Below, piece after piece: positions 8,414-15,272 of a DNA stretch of 15,272 bases. The stretch lies in NCBI GenBank assembly GCA_026193555.1, contig JAPHUU010000420.1:1-15272 (forward strand), given 5' to 3'. A model generated the notes under the pieces. It had not been told where the DNA came from. It worked only from the letters and a program-made list of their open reading frames with translations, and searched no databases. Every line of letters begins with the position of its first letter. The stretch's first letter is position 1. The DNA comes from Rhodanobacter sp. GTDB lineage: Bacteria; Pseudomonadota; Gammaproteobacteria; Xanthomonadales; Rhodanobacteraceae. Position numbers and translations under genes: made by a program.

Positions 8414-8569
8414 TCAACCAGCACGGCGTAGAAAGGCGATGACGGCCATGATGAGAAAGATGACAAACAACACCTGAGCGATGCCCGCTGCCGCGCCGGA
8501 GATGACCCCAAACCCCAGCACGCCCGCAACGATGGCAACGACCAGAAAAACCAGGGCGTAATGAAGCAT
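8414..8569 (-). CDS. DUF1328 small membrane protein (YtjA-like)
   Basis: 51 residues. [20 protein letters not shown], a [12 protein letters not shown] linker and [19 protein letters not shown] form two membrane helices around a small-residue turn, the complete pattern of DUF1328/YtjA proteins. The function is unknown; relatives are reported as stress-responsive membrane proteins. The start at 8569 has GGAGG upstream (minus strand, about 8 nt spacing). The frame is open far upstream to 9415 but only as an antisense shadow of other genes. It precedes DUF883 by 57 nt and is probably the first gene of the membrane cluster. The 119-bp gap upstream (8570-8688) presumably holds the promoter, but I see no clear -35/-10 pair. 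Confidence 0.93.
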   Translation of the reverse strand: MLHYALVFLVVAIVAGVLGFGVISGAAAGIAQVLFVIFLIMAVIAFLRRAG

Positions 8570-8688
8570 GGCAATGACCTCCGGGGATGGCCGCCAATGC
8601 GGACAATCGCCATTCATCCACATTGCGCGCCATGCGGACGTGAAGACCCCCGCTCGCTGCCGGCCTGCACAGGGCATCGGAATGGGAC

Positions 8689-9312
8689 TTACTTCGCCAG
8701 CGCCGGGTTCAACGTGTAGGTGCCGACCAGCTCGGCCCTGGCCAGCACATGCCCCGCCATCGCCGTGCGCAATGCGTCCAGCGTGAAGCCCTCGGCCAGC
8801 GGCAGGGCCGCCACATCGAGTGCGTGGATGGTGAAGTGGTAGTGGTGGCGCAAGGCATCGTTCCACGGTGGACACGGGCCGTCGTAGCCCAGGTACTGAC
8901 CGGCCATCTCCGCATCGCCGGAAAACCAGCCGGTGTAGTCGTTCACACCCTGCACGCTGCCGGATGGACCGAACGGCTCGTGCTTGCCGCGTGGCGTGAT
9001 TTCGTCGCTGCAGGCGCCGGCCGCCAGCTCGCCGCACTCGACGGGAATGTTGGCCATCAACCAGTGCACGAACTCCACCCGCGGCAAGTCGGCAGGCACG
9101 GTGCGCCCCGGCTGATTGACGTCGTCGCCGCGGCTGGGCACGTCCGGATCGATGCAGGTCAGCACGAACGAACGGGTCGCCGACGGTGCGTCTTTCCAGG
9201 CCAGTTGCGGGCTCAGGTTGTCCGACAGCGCCATCGGCGCGCCGACCTTGCCGAAGGCAAACCGGGGCGGGATCGGCTGTCCGGATTCGAAGCTGTCGCT
9301 GCGTAGCTGCAT
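8689..9312 (-). CDS. YbhB/YbcL family (PEBP-like) protein
   Basis: 207 residues of the phosphatidylethanolamine-binding-protein fold, longer than the common 155-185 residue bacterial forms. It begins [25 protein letters not shown] motifs are visible: LSPQLAW near 34-40, the ligand-pocket string [11 protein letters not shown] near 53-63, [12 protein letters not shown] near 80-91, then NDYTGWF, and GYDGPCPPW...[11 protein letters not shown], which supplies the conserved Pro and His residues. No signal peptide is seen, so it is probably cytoplasmic. The biological role of bacterial members is unclear (kinase-inhibitor-like name only by homology). GGAG precedes the ATG at 9312. It stands 87 bp from the upstream dehydrogenase gene and may be transcribed with it. 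Confidence 0.92.
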   Translation of the reverse strand: MQLRSDSFESGQPIPPRFAFGKVGAPMALSDNLSPQLAWKDAPSATRSFVLTCIDPDVPSRGDDVNQPGRTVPADLPRVEFVHWLMANIPVECGELAAGACSDEITPRGKHEPFGPSGSVQGVNDYTGWFSGDAEMAGQYLGYDGPCPPWNDALRHHYHFTIHALDVAALPLAEGFTLDALRTAMAGHVLARAELVGTYTLNPALAK

Positions 9313-9399
9313 GGGAATTTCTCCGGTCGGGAAAACGATGCTCGATACATGGGGCGGGCCGCACCGGCATGCAACCGCCGGCCGCCGCCCTCGGGGACC

Positions 9400-10491
9400 T
9401 CAGGGCTTCCGCCACGTCACCCGATAGATGGCCCCGGCCAGATCGTCGCTGACCAGCAGGCTGCCATCCGGCATGGGCTGCACGTCGACCGGGCGGCCCC
9501 AGGCGTGTTCGTGCTGTTCAAAGCCTTCGATCAGGGGTTGGTACGACACCACCTTGCTGCCATTCAGGCGCACCGTCATCACGCGATAGCCGGACTTCTT
9601 CGTGCGATTCCACGAACCATGCTCGGCGATGATGATCGCGCCCCGGTAGCTGGCCGGGAACTGCGAACCCTCGTAGAAGCGCATGCCGAGCGAGGCCACG
9701 TGCGCACCCAGCTTCAGCACTGGTGGCGTGTAGTCGCTGCAGGCGTGACCCTTGCCGAACTCCGGATCGAGCGTGTCGCCCTGATGGCAGTAGGGATAAC
9801 CGAAATGCTCGCCGGTGCGGGTGATCTCGTTCAACTCGTCGCCGGGCAGGTCGTCGCCCATCATGTCGCGACCATTGTCGGTAAACCACAGCCGCCCGGT
9901 CCCCGGCTGCCAGTCGAAACCGACGGTGTTGCGGATGCCGTAAGCCACGTCCTGCATGCCGCTGCCATCGGAATCGATGCGGGTCAGCTTGCCGTGGTCC
10001 GGTGCCGGGTCGCAGATGTTGCAGGGTGCGCCGATCGGCACATACAGCTTGCCGTCGGGACCGAAGGCGATGAACTTGCCGCCGTGATGGCTCTCGGTCG
10101 GATAGCGATCGGTGATCACCAGCGGCTTCGGCGGATCGTCCAGGTGATGCTCGATGTCGCGCAACACCAGGATCCGGCTGACCGCCGAGATGTACAGGTC
10201 GCCATCGTGGAATGCCACACCCATCGGCAACCGCAGGCCGCTGGCGATCACCCGGACCTTGTCGGCGTGGCCGCTGCCGGCGCTGTCGGTGAGCGCATAG
10301 ACACGGCCCGCCCCGGCCGAGCCCACGAACACGGTGCCGTTGCGGCCCAGGGCAATCTCCCGTGCGTTCGGCACATCGCCGGAATACAGCGCGACATGGA
10401 ACCCGGCCGGCATCACAAGGCGCTCCAGCGGCGGTGCGGCGATCGCCGACAGGCATGGCAAAACCAGCAACAAGGACATCAGTCGACGCAT
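9400..10491 (-). CDS. Secreted PQQ-dependent sugar dehydrogenase-like beta-propeller
   Basis: 363 residues with a signal peptide (about 1-19, [19 protein letters not shown]), so periplasmic. The body is the six-bladed glucose/sorbosone dehydrogenase fold, whose PQQ-dependent members oxidise aldoses. Family motifs are [13 protein letters not shown] near 88-100, the catalytic region [19 protein letters not shown] near 133-151 (His135/His136), [11 protein letters not shown] near 184-194, TDNGRD near 204-209 with GDELNEI, and [14 protein letters not shown] pair (C157, C160) follows the catalytic strand; it is not a haem-attachment CXXCH. PQQ synthesis genes are not in the window, so cofactor supply is unknown. 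GAGGAG lies about 8 nt before the ATG at 10491. It diverges from the ATPase gene; a TATAGA sequence (10521-10526, minus) resembles a -10 box without a good -35. Confidence 0.9.
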   Translation of the reverse strand: MRRLMSLLLVLPCLSAIAAPPLERLVMPAGFHVALYSGDVPNAREIALGRNGTVFVGSAGAGRVYALTDSAGSGHADKVRVIASGLRLPMGVAFHDGDLYISAVSRILVLRDIEHHLDDPPKPLVITDRYPTESHHGGKFIAFGPDGKLYVPIGAPCNICDPAPDHGKLTRIDSDGSGMQDVAYGIRNTVGFDWQPGTGRLWFTDNGRDMMGDDLPGDELNEITRTGEHFGYPYCHQGDTLDPEFGKGHACSDYTPPVLKLGAHVASLGMRFYEGSQFPASYRGAIIIAEHGSWNRTKKSGYRVMTVRLNGSKVVSYQPLIEGFEQHEHAWGRPVDVQPMPDGSLLVSDDLAGAIYRVTWRKP

Positions 10492-10623
10492 GGCGGCGCT
10501 CCTCGATGGCGAATGCCCAATCTATACCCAACGGCATGAGGCGCGCAGCCGCGTCGTCTTGCCGGCATCGCGCAACGCGGCCCGCACGCTCTGCTAACGT
10601 TGGTCGCTTCGCGAGGGGGACGC

Positions 10624-12102
10624 ATGAACGAGCTTGAAGACCTCACCACGCTGGTGCGCGCAGCGACGCCACTGCTGGTGATCGAGACGGTCGACGAACA
10701 ACGGGTGATCGACTGCTTCCGGCACGTCATCTCGCAGTCGCTGCGCCCGCTGTGGCGCTGGACCCTGATTGACGGGCTGACCCGGCTCGATTTCCTGCAG
10801 TCCGACGGCGATGTCGCGCCCGATGCCACCGCCACGCTGGAGGCGATCCGCGGGCAGAACGAAGGCGGCATCTTCCTGCTGTTCGATTTTCACTCCCTGC
10901 TGCGCTACGCGATGAGCCTGCGCCAGCTGCGCGAGATCGTGCAGCGGCACCGCTCGTCGGCGCACACCATCGTGCTGGTAGGGGCGCGGATCGAACTGCC
11001 GGAGGAGCTGGAAGCGCTGGCCCTGCGGGTGCCGTTGTCACTGCCGGACATCAAGGAGCTGGCCGGCATCATGCGTGGCGAGGCGGCCGCCTGGCAGCGC
11101 GAGCAGGGTCGCCGCGTCGAAGTGGACGGCGAGGCCGCCCGCACCATCGTGCGCAACCTGCTGGGCCTGTCCGCTCCCGATGCGCGGCGGATCGTGCGCA
11201 AGCTGATCTACAACGACGGCGCGCTGGGTGCCGCCGACCTGCCGGAGCTGATGCAATCCAAGTTCGAGCTGCTCAACCGCTCCGGACTGCTGCACTACGA
11301 ATATGCCACCGCCAGCTTCGCCGACATTGCCGGCGTCAGCCGCCTGCGCGCATGGGTGCAGCGCCGGCGTCAGGTGTTTCTCGATCCGGCGCCGACGCCG
11401 ATGCTCGACCCGCCACGGGGCGTGCTGTTGCTGGGGGTGCAGGGTTGCGGCAAGAGTCTCGCCGCCAAGGCGATCGCCGGCGGCTTCGGCGTGCCACTGG
11501 TACGGCTGGACTTCGGCACGCTGTACAACAAGTACCAGGGCGAGACCGAGAAGAACCTGCGCGAGGCGCTGCACAGCACCGAACTGCTGAGCCCCTGCGT
11601 GCTGTGGATCGACGAGATCGAGAAGGGCCTGGCCAGCGGTGGTGGCGAAGACGGTGGCGTATCGCGCCGCGTGCTGGGCTACCTGCTGACCTGGATGGCC
11701 GAACGCAAGGCCAAGGTGTTCGTGGTCGCCACCGCCAATGCCGTGCTCGAGCTGCCTGCCGAATTGCTGCGCAAGGGTCGCTTCGACGAGATCTTCTTCG
11801 TCGACCTGCCCTCGCCCGAGGTACGCGAGGCGATCTTTACCCTGCACCTGACCCGGCGCCAGCTGGAACCGGGCACGTTCGACCTGCCGGCGCTGGCCGT
11901 CGCCAGCGAGGGCTTCTCCGGCGCGGAGATCGAGCAGACCATCGTCAGCGCCCTGTATGACGCCGTCGGCAACCACGGAGCGACCGATCAGGCCGCCCTG
12001 CTGGGCGCGCTGGCGCAGACCCGACCGCTGTCGGTGCTGATGCGCGAGCAAGTGGAAACGCTGCGAGTGTGGGCGCGCGAGCGCTGCATTGCGGCGGATT
12101 GA
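10624..12102 (+). CDS. Ycf46-like AAA+ ATPase
   Basis: 492 residues. The N-terminal 1-220 region (LEDLTTLVRAATPLLVIETVDEQR) is the Ycf46-type domain, which looks like a degenerate ATPase fold (FLLFDFHSLL near 88-97). A classical AAA module follows: Walker A GVQGCGKS (271-278, K277), NKYQGETEKNLREAL, Walker B VLWIDEIEK (326-334), sensor-1 ATAN and an arginine pair RKGRFDE (383-389), then a C-terminal helical lid. Homologues occur in cyanobacteria and algal plastids as well as many proteobacteria; a Synechocystis member has been connected to inorganic-carbon acclimation. The role in heterotrophs is unknown. The start at 10624 is preferred because AGGGGGA sits just upstream. An in-frame ATG at 10600 would give a longer form. 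Confidence 0.9.
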   Translation: MNELEDLTTLVRAATPLLVIETVDEQRVIDCFRHVISQSLRPLWRWTLIDGLTRLDFLQSDGDVAPDATATLEAIRGQNEGGIFLLFDFHSLLRYAMSLRQLREIVQRHRSSAHTIVLVGARIELPEELEALALRVPLSLPDIKELAGIMRGEAAAWQREQGRRVEVDGEAARTIVRNLLGLSAPDARRIVRKLIYNDGALGAADLPELMQSKFELLNRSGLLHYEYATASFADIAGVSRLRAWVQRRRQVFLDPAPTPMLDPPRGVLLLGVQGCGKSLAAKAIAGGFGVPLVRLDFGTLYNKYQGETEKNLREALHSTELLSPCVLWIDEIEKGLASGGGEDGGVSRRVLGYLLTWMAERKAKVFVVATANAVLELPAELLRKGRFDEIFFVDLPSPEVREAIFTLHLTRRQLEPGTFDLPALAVASEGFSGAEIEQTIVSALYDAVGNHGATDQAALLGALAQTRPLSVLMREQVETLRVWARERCIAAD

Positions 12103-12215
12103 TCCGGGCCGGATGCCGCCGGCCTGTCCGCGCGCGGTCAGTTGCCCGCCGGCCTTGGGGTTTGGCAAGCGTTTCGCCTTCAAGCTTCACCGCTTCCTGC
12201 CGACATCTACTGACA

Positions 12216-12232
12216 CGCCGGCCTTTCCGGCG
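12216..12232. other. Short hairpin just upstream of the FIST gene ribosome-binding site
   Basis: A perfect 6-bp inverted repeat CGCCGG-CCTTT-CCGGCG ends 10 bp before the AGGAG (12243-12247) that serves the GTG at 12253. There is no U-run, so it is not a good terminator for the preceding ATPase gene. It could affect translation of the downstream gene or be chance. The remaining 12103-12215 shows no clear promoter. Confidence 0.35.
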
Positions 12233-12252
12233 CGCTGCCAGCAGGAGCACCG

Positions 12253-13389
12253 GTGCAGGTTCAGACATCCATCTATCGCGTCGCGGACGGGTGGTCGACG
12301 CCGCTGCCGGCCGCGCTGGACGATTCCCGGACCCTGGTGCTGGCTTTCGGCGCACGCCAGTTCGATGGCGATTTGACGCCCTTCGACGACCTGCTTCGAG
12401 CATTTCCCCGCGCGGTGATCGCCGGCTGCTCGACTGCCGGCGAAATGAGCGGTGGTGAGGTGCTGGACGATTCGGTCAGTGTCGCGGTGGCCCGCTTCGA
12501 GCACACTCGGCTGCGCGTTGCCGCCATTGAGGTTTCGCTGCCCGAAGAATCCGCTGCCGCGGGCAGGCAGCTGGCCGAGAGTCTGGCCGGCGAGGGACTG
12601 CGCGCGGTCTTCCTGTTGTCCGACGGACTCGCCGTCAACGGCACGCCGCTGGTCGCCGGGCTGGTCGAGCATCTTCCTGCTGACGTGTCGGTCACCGGCG
12701 GGTTGGCCGGGGACGGCAGCCGTTTCGCGCATACCTGGGTACTCGTCGACGGCAAACCGCGCAACGGACATGTCACCGCGGTGGGCTTCTACGGCGACCG
12801 GCTGCGAGTCAGCCGCGGCTGCGAAGGTGGCTGGATGGATTTTGGTCCCGAGCGCCGGATCACACGCTCCAGCGGCAACACCCTGTACGAGCTCGATGGC
12901 AAGCCGGCGCTGGATCTGTACAAGACCTATCTGGGCAAGCTGGCCAGCGGCCTGCCCGGAACTGCCCTGCGGTTTCCGCTCTCGATTCAGCGGCCCCACG
13001 CCACCGCCTTGGTGCGAACGGTCCTGAGCATCGACGAAGCCGGCAAGTCGATGACCTTCGCCGGCGACGTGCCGCAGGAGTCTGCCGCCCGCCTGATGTT
13101 CAGCATCGACGACAACCTGATCAGCAGCGCCATCGCGAGCGCCACCGACGCGATGGCGGGCCTGTCGCCCTCGACCCCGGTGCTGGCCGTATCGGTCAGC
13201 GGTGTCGGACGTCGGCTGGTGCTGGGCGAGCGCATCGAAGAAGAAGTCGAACCGATCATGGACAGCCTGCCCGCGGGTGCCGCGCATGTTGGTTTCTATT
13301 CCTGCGGCGAAATCTCCTCAACCACCGGCAGCCCCGTCACCGAACTGCACAATCAGACGATGACGATCACGGTGTTTGCCGAGTCCTGA
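12253..13389 (+). CDS. FIST-domain sensory protein (FIST_N + FIST_C), possibly NosP-like
   Basis: 378 residues, no signal peptide or membrane helix, so cytoplasmic. The FIST_N domain covers about 25-215 with the glycine/cysteine turn GCSTAGEM (58-65) and VTGGLAGDG (147-155). FIST_C covers about 220-365 and ends in the motif GFYSCGEIS (347-355). FIST proteins bind small ligands; one group (NosP) binds haem and senses nitric oxide and is often encoded beside histidine kinases or c-di-GMP enzymes (family knowledge). Histidines that could serve as haem ligands are present (for example in RPHATAL and AAHVGFY), but I cannot assign one. Start is GTG with AGGAG 5 nt upstream. The stop is followed by one codon and then the start of the PAS-GGDEF-EAL gene in the same frame, indicating a two-gene operon. 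Confidence 0.92.
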   Translation: MQVQTSIYRVADGWSTPLPAALDDSRTLVLAFGARQFDGDLTPFDDLLRAFPRAVIAGCSTAGEMSGGEVLDDSVSVAVARFEHTRLRVAAIEVSLPEESAAAGRQLAESLAGEGLRAVFLLSDGLAVNGTPLVAGLVEHLPADVSVTGGLAGDGSRFAHTWVLVDGKPRNGHVTAVGFYGDRLRVSRGCEGGWMDFGPERRITRSSGNTLYELDGKPALDLYKTYLGKLASGLPGTALRFPLSIQRPHATALVRTVLSIDEAGKSMTFAGDVPQESAARLMFSIDDNLISSAIASATDAMAGLSPSTPVLAVSVSGVGRRLVLGERIEEEVEPIMDSLPAGAAHVGFYSCGEISSTTGSPVTELHNQTMTITVFAES

Positions 13390-13392
13390 CTG

Positions 13393-15272
13393 ATGACGTT
13401 CGCAATGCATCCCCTGCTGTCGCGCCATCTTCGTCGGGCTGGCCTGTCCGCAGATGACTCCGCACCAGGCGGCAAAGGAATGCAAAGACTGCTCGAGACG
13501 GTCAGCCGCGCCTACGCCGAGGCCGACCAGGATCGCTACCGGCTCGCGCGCGCGCTGGAGATCTCCACGCTGGAGATGAATACGCTGCACGACCAGCTCA
13601 GGGCCAGCGAAGCGCGCCTGGCCCGGCTCGTCTCGCTATCGTCGGACTGGGTCTGGGAGCAGGATGCCGACCTTCGCTTCACCTGCATCTCCGACGACGT
13701 CGCCCGCACCCGGCTGGATGCCGCCGCCATTTTGGGCACCGCCTGCGGCGTCGGAGATCTGGTGCCGGTACCCGGCGGCGACCCGGCCGTGTACGAGGCC
13801 TTGGTGGCGGCGCACCAGCCGTACCGCAACTTCGTGTTTGGCACCCGTGCGACCGACGGGCTGCCGTTCTACATGCGGATCAGTGGCGAACCGGTGTTCG
13901 AGGGCGATGACTTCAGGGGCTATCGCGGCGTGGCCTGCGATGTGACCCAGGCCACGTTGGCCCAGCAGCAAGTCATGCAGCTGGCGCGGTTCGACAACCT
14001 GACCGGGTTGCCCAACCGCAGCATGTTCATGAACAAGCTTGAGCAGGCGCTGATTTCGGCCCGCTCCGGCGCCAGTCCGTTTGCCCTGCTGCTGCTCGAT
14101 CTGGACCGCTTCAAGGGCTTCAATGACACCCTGGGGCACGACGTCGGTGACCAGCTGTTAAGGCAGATGGCGAAGCGGCTGGATGCGTTGCTGGGCGATC
14201 AGGGCATGGTGGCCCGACTCGGCGGCGACGAGTTCGTGGTGCTCAGCCTGCTCGGTGATCAGACCGCGCTGCTGCGGCTGGCTGGCCGGATGCTCAACGC
14301 CGTGCATGAACCGCTGATGCTGTCCGGGCGCCCGCTGCAGGCCAGTGCCAGCATCGGCATCAGCCGTTTTCCGGACGATGGCCAGGATGCGGCGACGCTG
14401 ATGAAGAATGCCGATGCCGCCATGTACCTGGCCAAGGAGCGCGGTCGTAACAACTGCCAGTTCTTCGCGGCGGAACTGGCCCAGCTGGCTGATCAACGCT
14501 TTGCGCTGGAGGGTGATCTGCGCCATGCGATCGAGCAGGACCAGTTGCTGCTGGACTATCAGCCGGTGTTCGATATCAGCCGCGGCGTCCTGTCCGGGAT
14601 GGAAGCGCTGGTGCGCTGGCAGCATCCGGAACGCGGACTGCTGCCGCCGGATCAGTTCATCGGACTGGCCGAGGAAACCGACCTGATCGTTCCGCTGGGC
14701 CGCTGGGTGATCGAGTCCGCCTGCCGACAGATTCGCCGCTGGCGCCAGGCCGGGCTGCGGGTGCCGCCGTGCGCGGTCAATCTCTCGGTGCGGCAGTTCT
14801 ATGCGGAAACCCTGATCCCCGACCTGTGCGCATCGCTGGCCAGGCATCAGCTGGACGGCGGCGATCTGGCGGTGGAGATCACCGAAAGCCTGTTGATGAC
14901 CGATACCGAACACGCCCAGCAGAATGTGCAGAGCCTGCGCGACATGGGGGTGCAGATCGCGATCGACGACTTCGGCACCGGCTACTCCTCGCTGGCCTAT
15001 CTGAAGCGCTTTCCCGCGCACACCCTGAAGATCGATCGGTCCTTTGTCCGTGGCCTGCCTGCGAACCGGGACGATGCGGCGATCACCCAGGCGATGATCG
15101 CGCTGGCACACAACCTGGGCATGGATGTCGTGGCGGAGGGCGTGGAGCGGGTGGATCAGCTGGTGTTCCTGCGCGCGCATGGCTGCGACAAGGTGCAGGG
15201 CTACCTGTTGGGCCGCCCTCAATCGGCGGAACAGTTCGCCGGATATCTGCAGCCGCCACAGGATACGAGCGC
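13393..15272 (+). CDS. PAS-GGDEF-EAL cyclic-di-GMP signalling protein (3' end outside window)
   Basis: The frame is open from ATG 13393 to the window end (626 codons seen). Residues about 30-78 form a charged helix, likely coiled coil, leading to a PAS domain (about 78-190, SSDWVWEQDADLRF to YRGVACDVTQA). The GGDEF domain begins at ARFDNLTGLPNR (about 198) and has an intact RLGGDEF (GGDEF 277-281), so diguanylate cyclase activity is possible. The product-inhibition RxxD five residues before GGDEF is absent (GDQG there). The EAL domain (about 375 on) has an intact GMEALVRW (E404), NLSVRQF, EITES, DDFGTGYSS (D525, D526), KIDRSFV, EGVE and QGYLLGRP, so phosphodiesterase activity is also expected. 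No membrane helix is seen. There is no clear Shine-Dalgarno; other possible starts are ATG 13405 and ATG 13480. The stop probably lies shortly past the window. Confidence 0.95.
   Translation, partial: MTFAMHPLLSRHLRRAGLSADDSAPGGKGMQRLLETVSRAYAEADQDRYRLARALEISTLEMNTLHDQLRASEARLARLVSLSSDWVWEQDADLRFTCISDDVARTRLDAAAILGTACGVGDLVPVPGGDPAVYEALVAAHQPYRNFVFGTRATDGLPFYMRISGEPVFEGDDFRGYRGVACDVTQATLAQQQVMQLARFDNLTGLPNRSMFMNKLEQALISARSGASPFALLLLDLDRFKGFNDTLGHDVGDQLLRQMAKRLDALLGDQGMVARLGGDEFVVLSLLGDQTALLRLAGRMLNAVHEPLMLSGRPLQASASIGISRFPDDGQDAATLMKNADAAMYLAKERGRNNCQFFAAELAQLADQRFALEGDLRHAIEQDQLLLDYQPVFDISRGVLSGMEALVRWQHPERGLLPPDQFIGLAEETDLIVPLGRWVIESACRQIRRWRQAGLRVPPCAVNLSVRQFYAETLIPDLCASLARHQLDGGDLAVEITESLLMTDTEHAQQNVQSLRDMGVQIAIDDFGTGYSSLAYLKRFPAHTLKIDRSFVRGLPANRDDAAITQAMIALAHNLGMDVVAEGVERVDQLVFLRAHGCDKVQGYLLGRPQSAEQFAGYLQPPQDTS

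Noticed and set aside
9313..9399. GC-rich partial inverted repeat between the dehydrogenase and PEBP genes as a terminator
   Set aside because: Pairing is broken by several mismatches and no adjacent U-run follows, so it cannot be told from GC-rich background.
8570..9415. Long upstream extension of the DUF1328 frame
   Set aside because: It is out of frame with the PEBP gene on the same strand and is Arg-rich; the 51-residue protein alone matches the family.
9349..10539. 396-codon plus-strand open frame opposite the sugar dehydrogenase
   Set aside because: The minus-strand product has a signal peptide, family motifs and a ribosome-binding site; the plus-strand frame has none of these.
11038..12183. 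381-codon minus-strand open frame opposite the AAA ATPase
   Set aside because: The plus-strand frame has intact Walker A and B motifs; the opposite frame is a GC-bias shadow.
12187..13287. 366-codon minus-strand open frame opposite the FIST gene
   Set aside because: Antisense to a recognised FIST protein, with no motif of its own.
14158..15222. 354-codon minus-strand open frame opposite GGDEF-EAL
   Set aside because: The plus strand has complete GGDEF and EAL signatures throughout; the opposite frame is not protein-like.

Overview
The window looks like chromosomal DNA of a high-GC gammaproteobacterium, most likely Xanthomonadales/Rhodanobacteraceae (Rhodanobacter- or Dyella-like). This rests on overall GC richness, frequent GTG starts, the E. 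coli-like 469-residue glutamine synthetase and the general gene set. The genus is an inference. I see no tRNA, rRNA, CRISPR array, transposase, phage gene or attachment site.

Layout. Positions 2-295 are the 3' end of an MFS sugar-type transporter. Positions 571-4725, all on the minus strand, form a nitrogen-assimilation block transcribed as torF-like porin, glnK (PII), amtB (ammonium channel), then glnA (glutamine synthetase). Two near-identical sigma-54 (-24/-12) promoters serve it, one before torF and one before glnA. Each has a TGCACCA NtrC-type half-site exactly 96 nt further upstream. GlnK and AmtB sense and control ammonium entry, GlnA fixes the ammonium, and the porin is placed by context in the same nitrogen-starvation regulon. 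uppP (undecaprenyl-diphosphate phosphatase; 5057-5857, plus) diverges from torF.

Positions 5969-8569 (minus) hold a tightly packed, partly overlapping cluster of small membrane or envelope-stress proteins in the order DUF1328, DUF883 (YqjD/ElaB-like), YqjE-like holin-family protein, an unrecognised 120-residue protein in the YqjK position, and an AI-2E/PerM-family transporter. Upstream on the same strand are a YbhB/YbcL (PEBP-like) protein and a secreted PQQ-dependent sugar dehydrogenase-like beta-propeller.

Positions 10624-15272 are on the plus strand: a Ycf46-like AAA ATPase, then a FIST-domain sensor protein immediately followed by a PAS-GGDEF-EAL cyclic-di-GMP enzyme that runs off the window end. 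The FIST/GGDEF-EAL pair reads as a two-gene signalling unit, possibly NosP-like, in which a soluble ligand sensor controls c-di-GMP turnover.

The most interesting signals are the duplicated sigma-54/enhancer architecture that brings an uncharacterised TorF-family porin into the nitrogen regulon, and the FIST plus PAS-GGDEF-EAL pair, whose two reading frames are in phase and separated by one stop codon and one sense codon.
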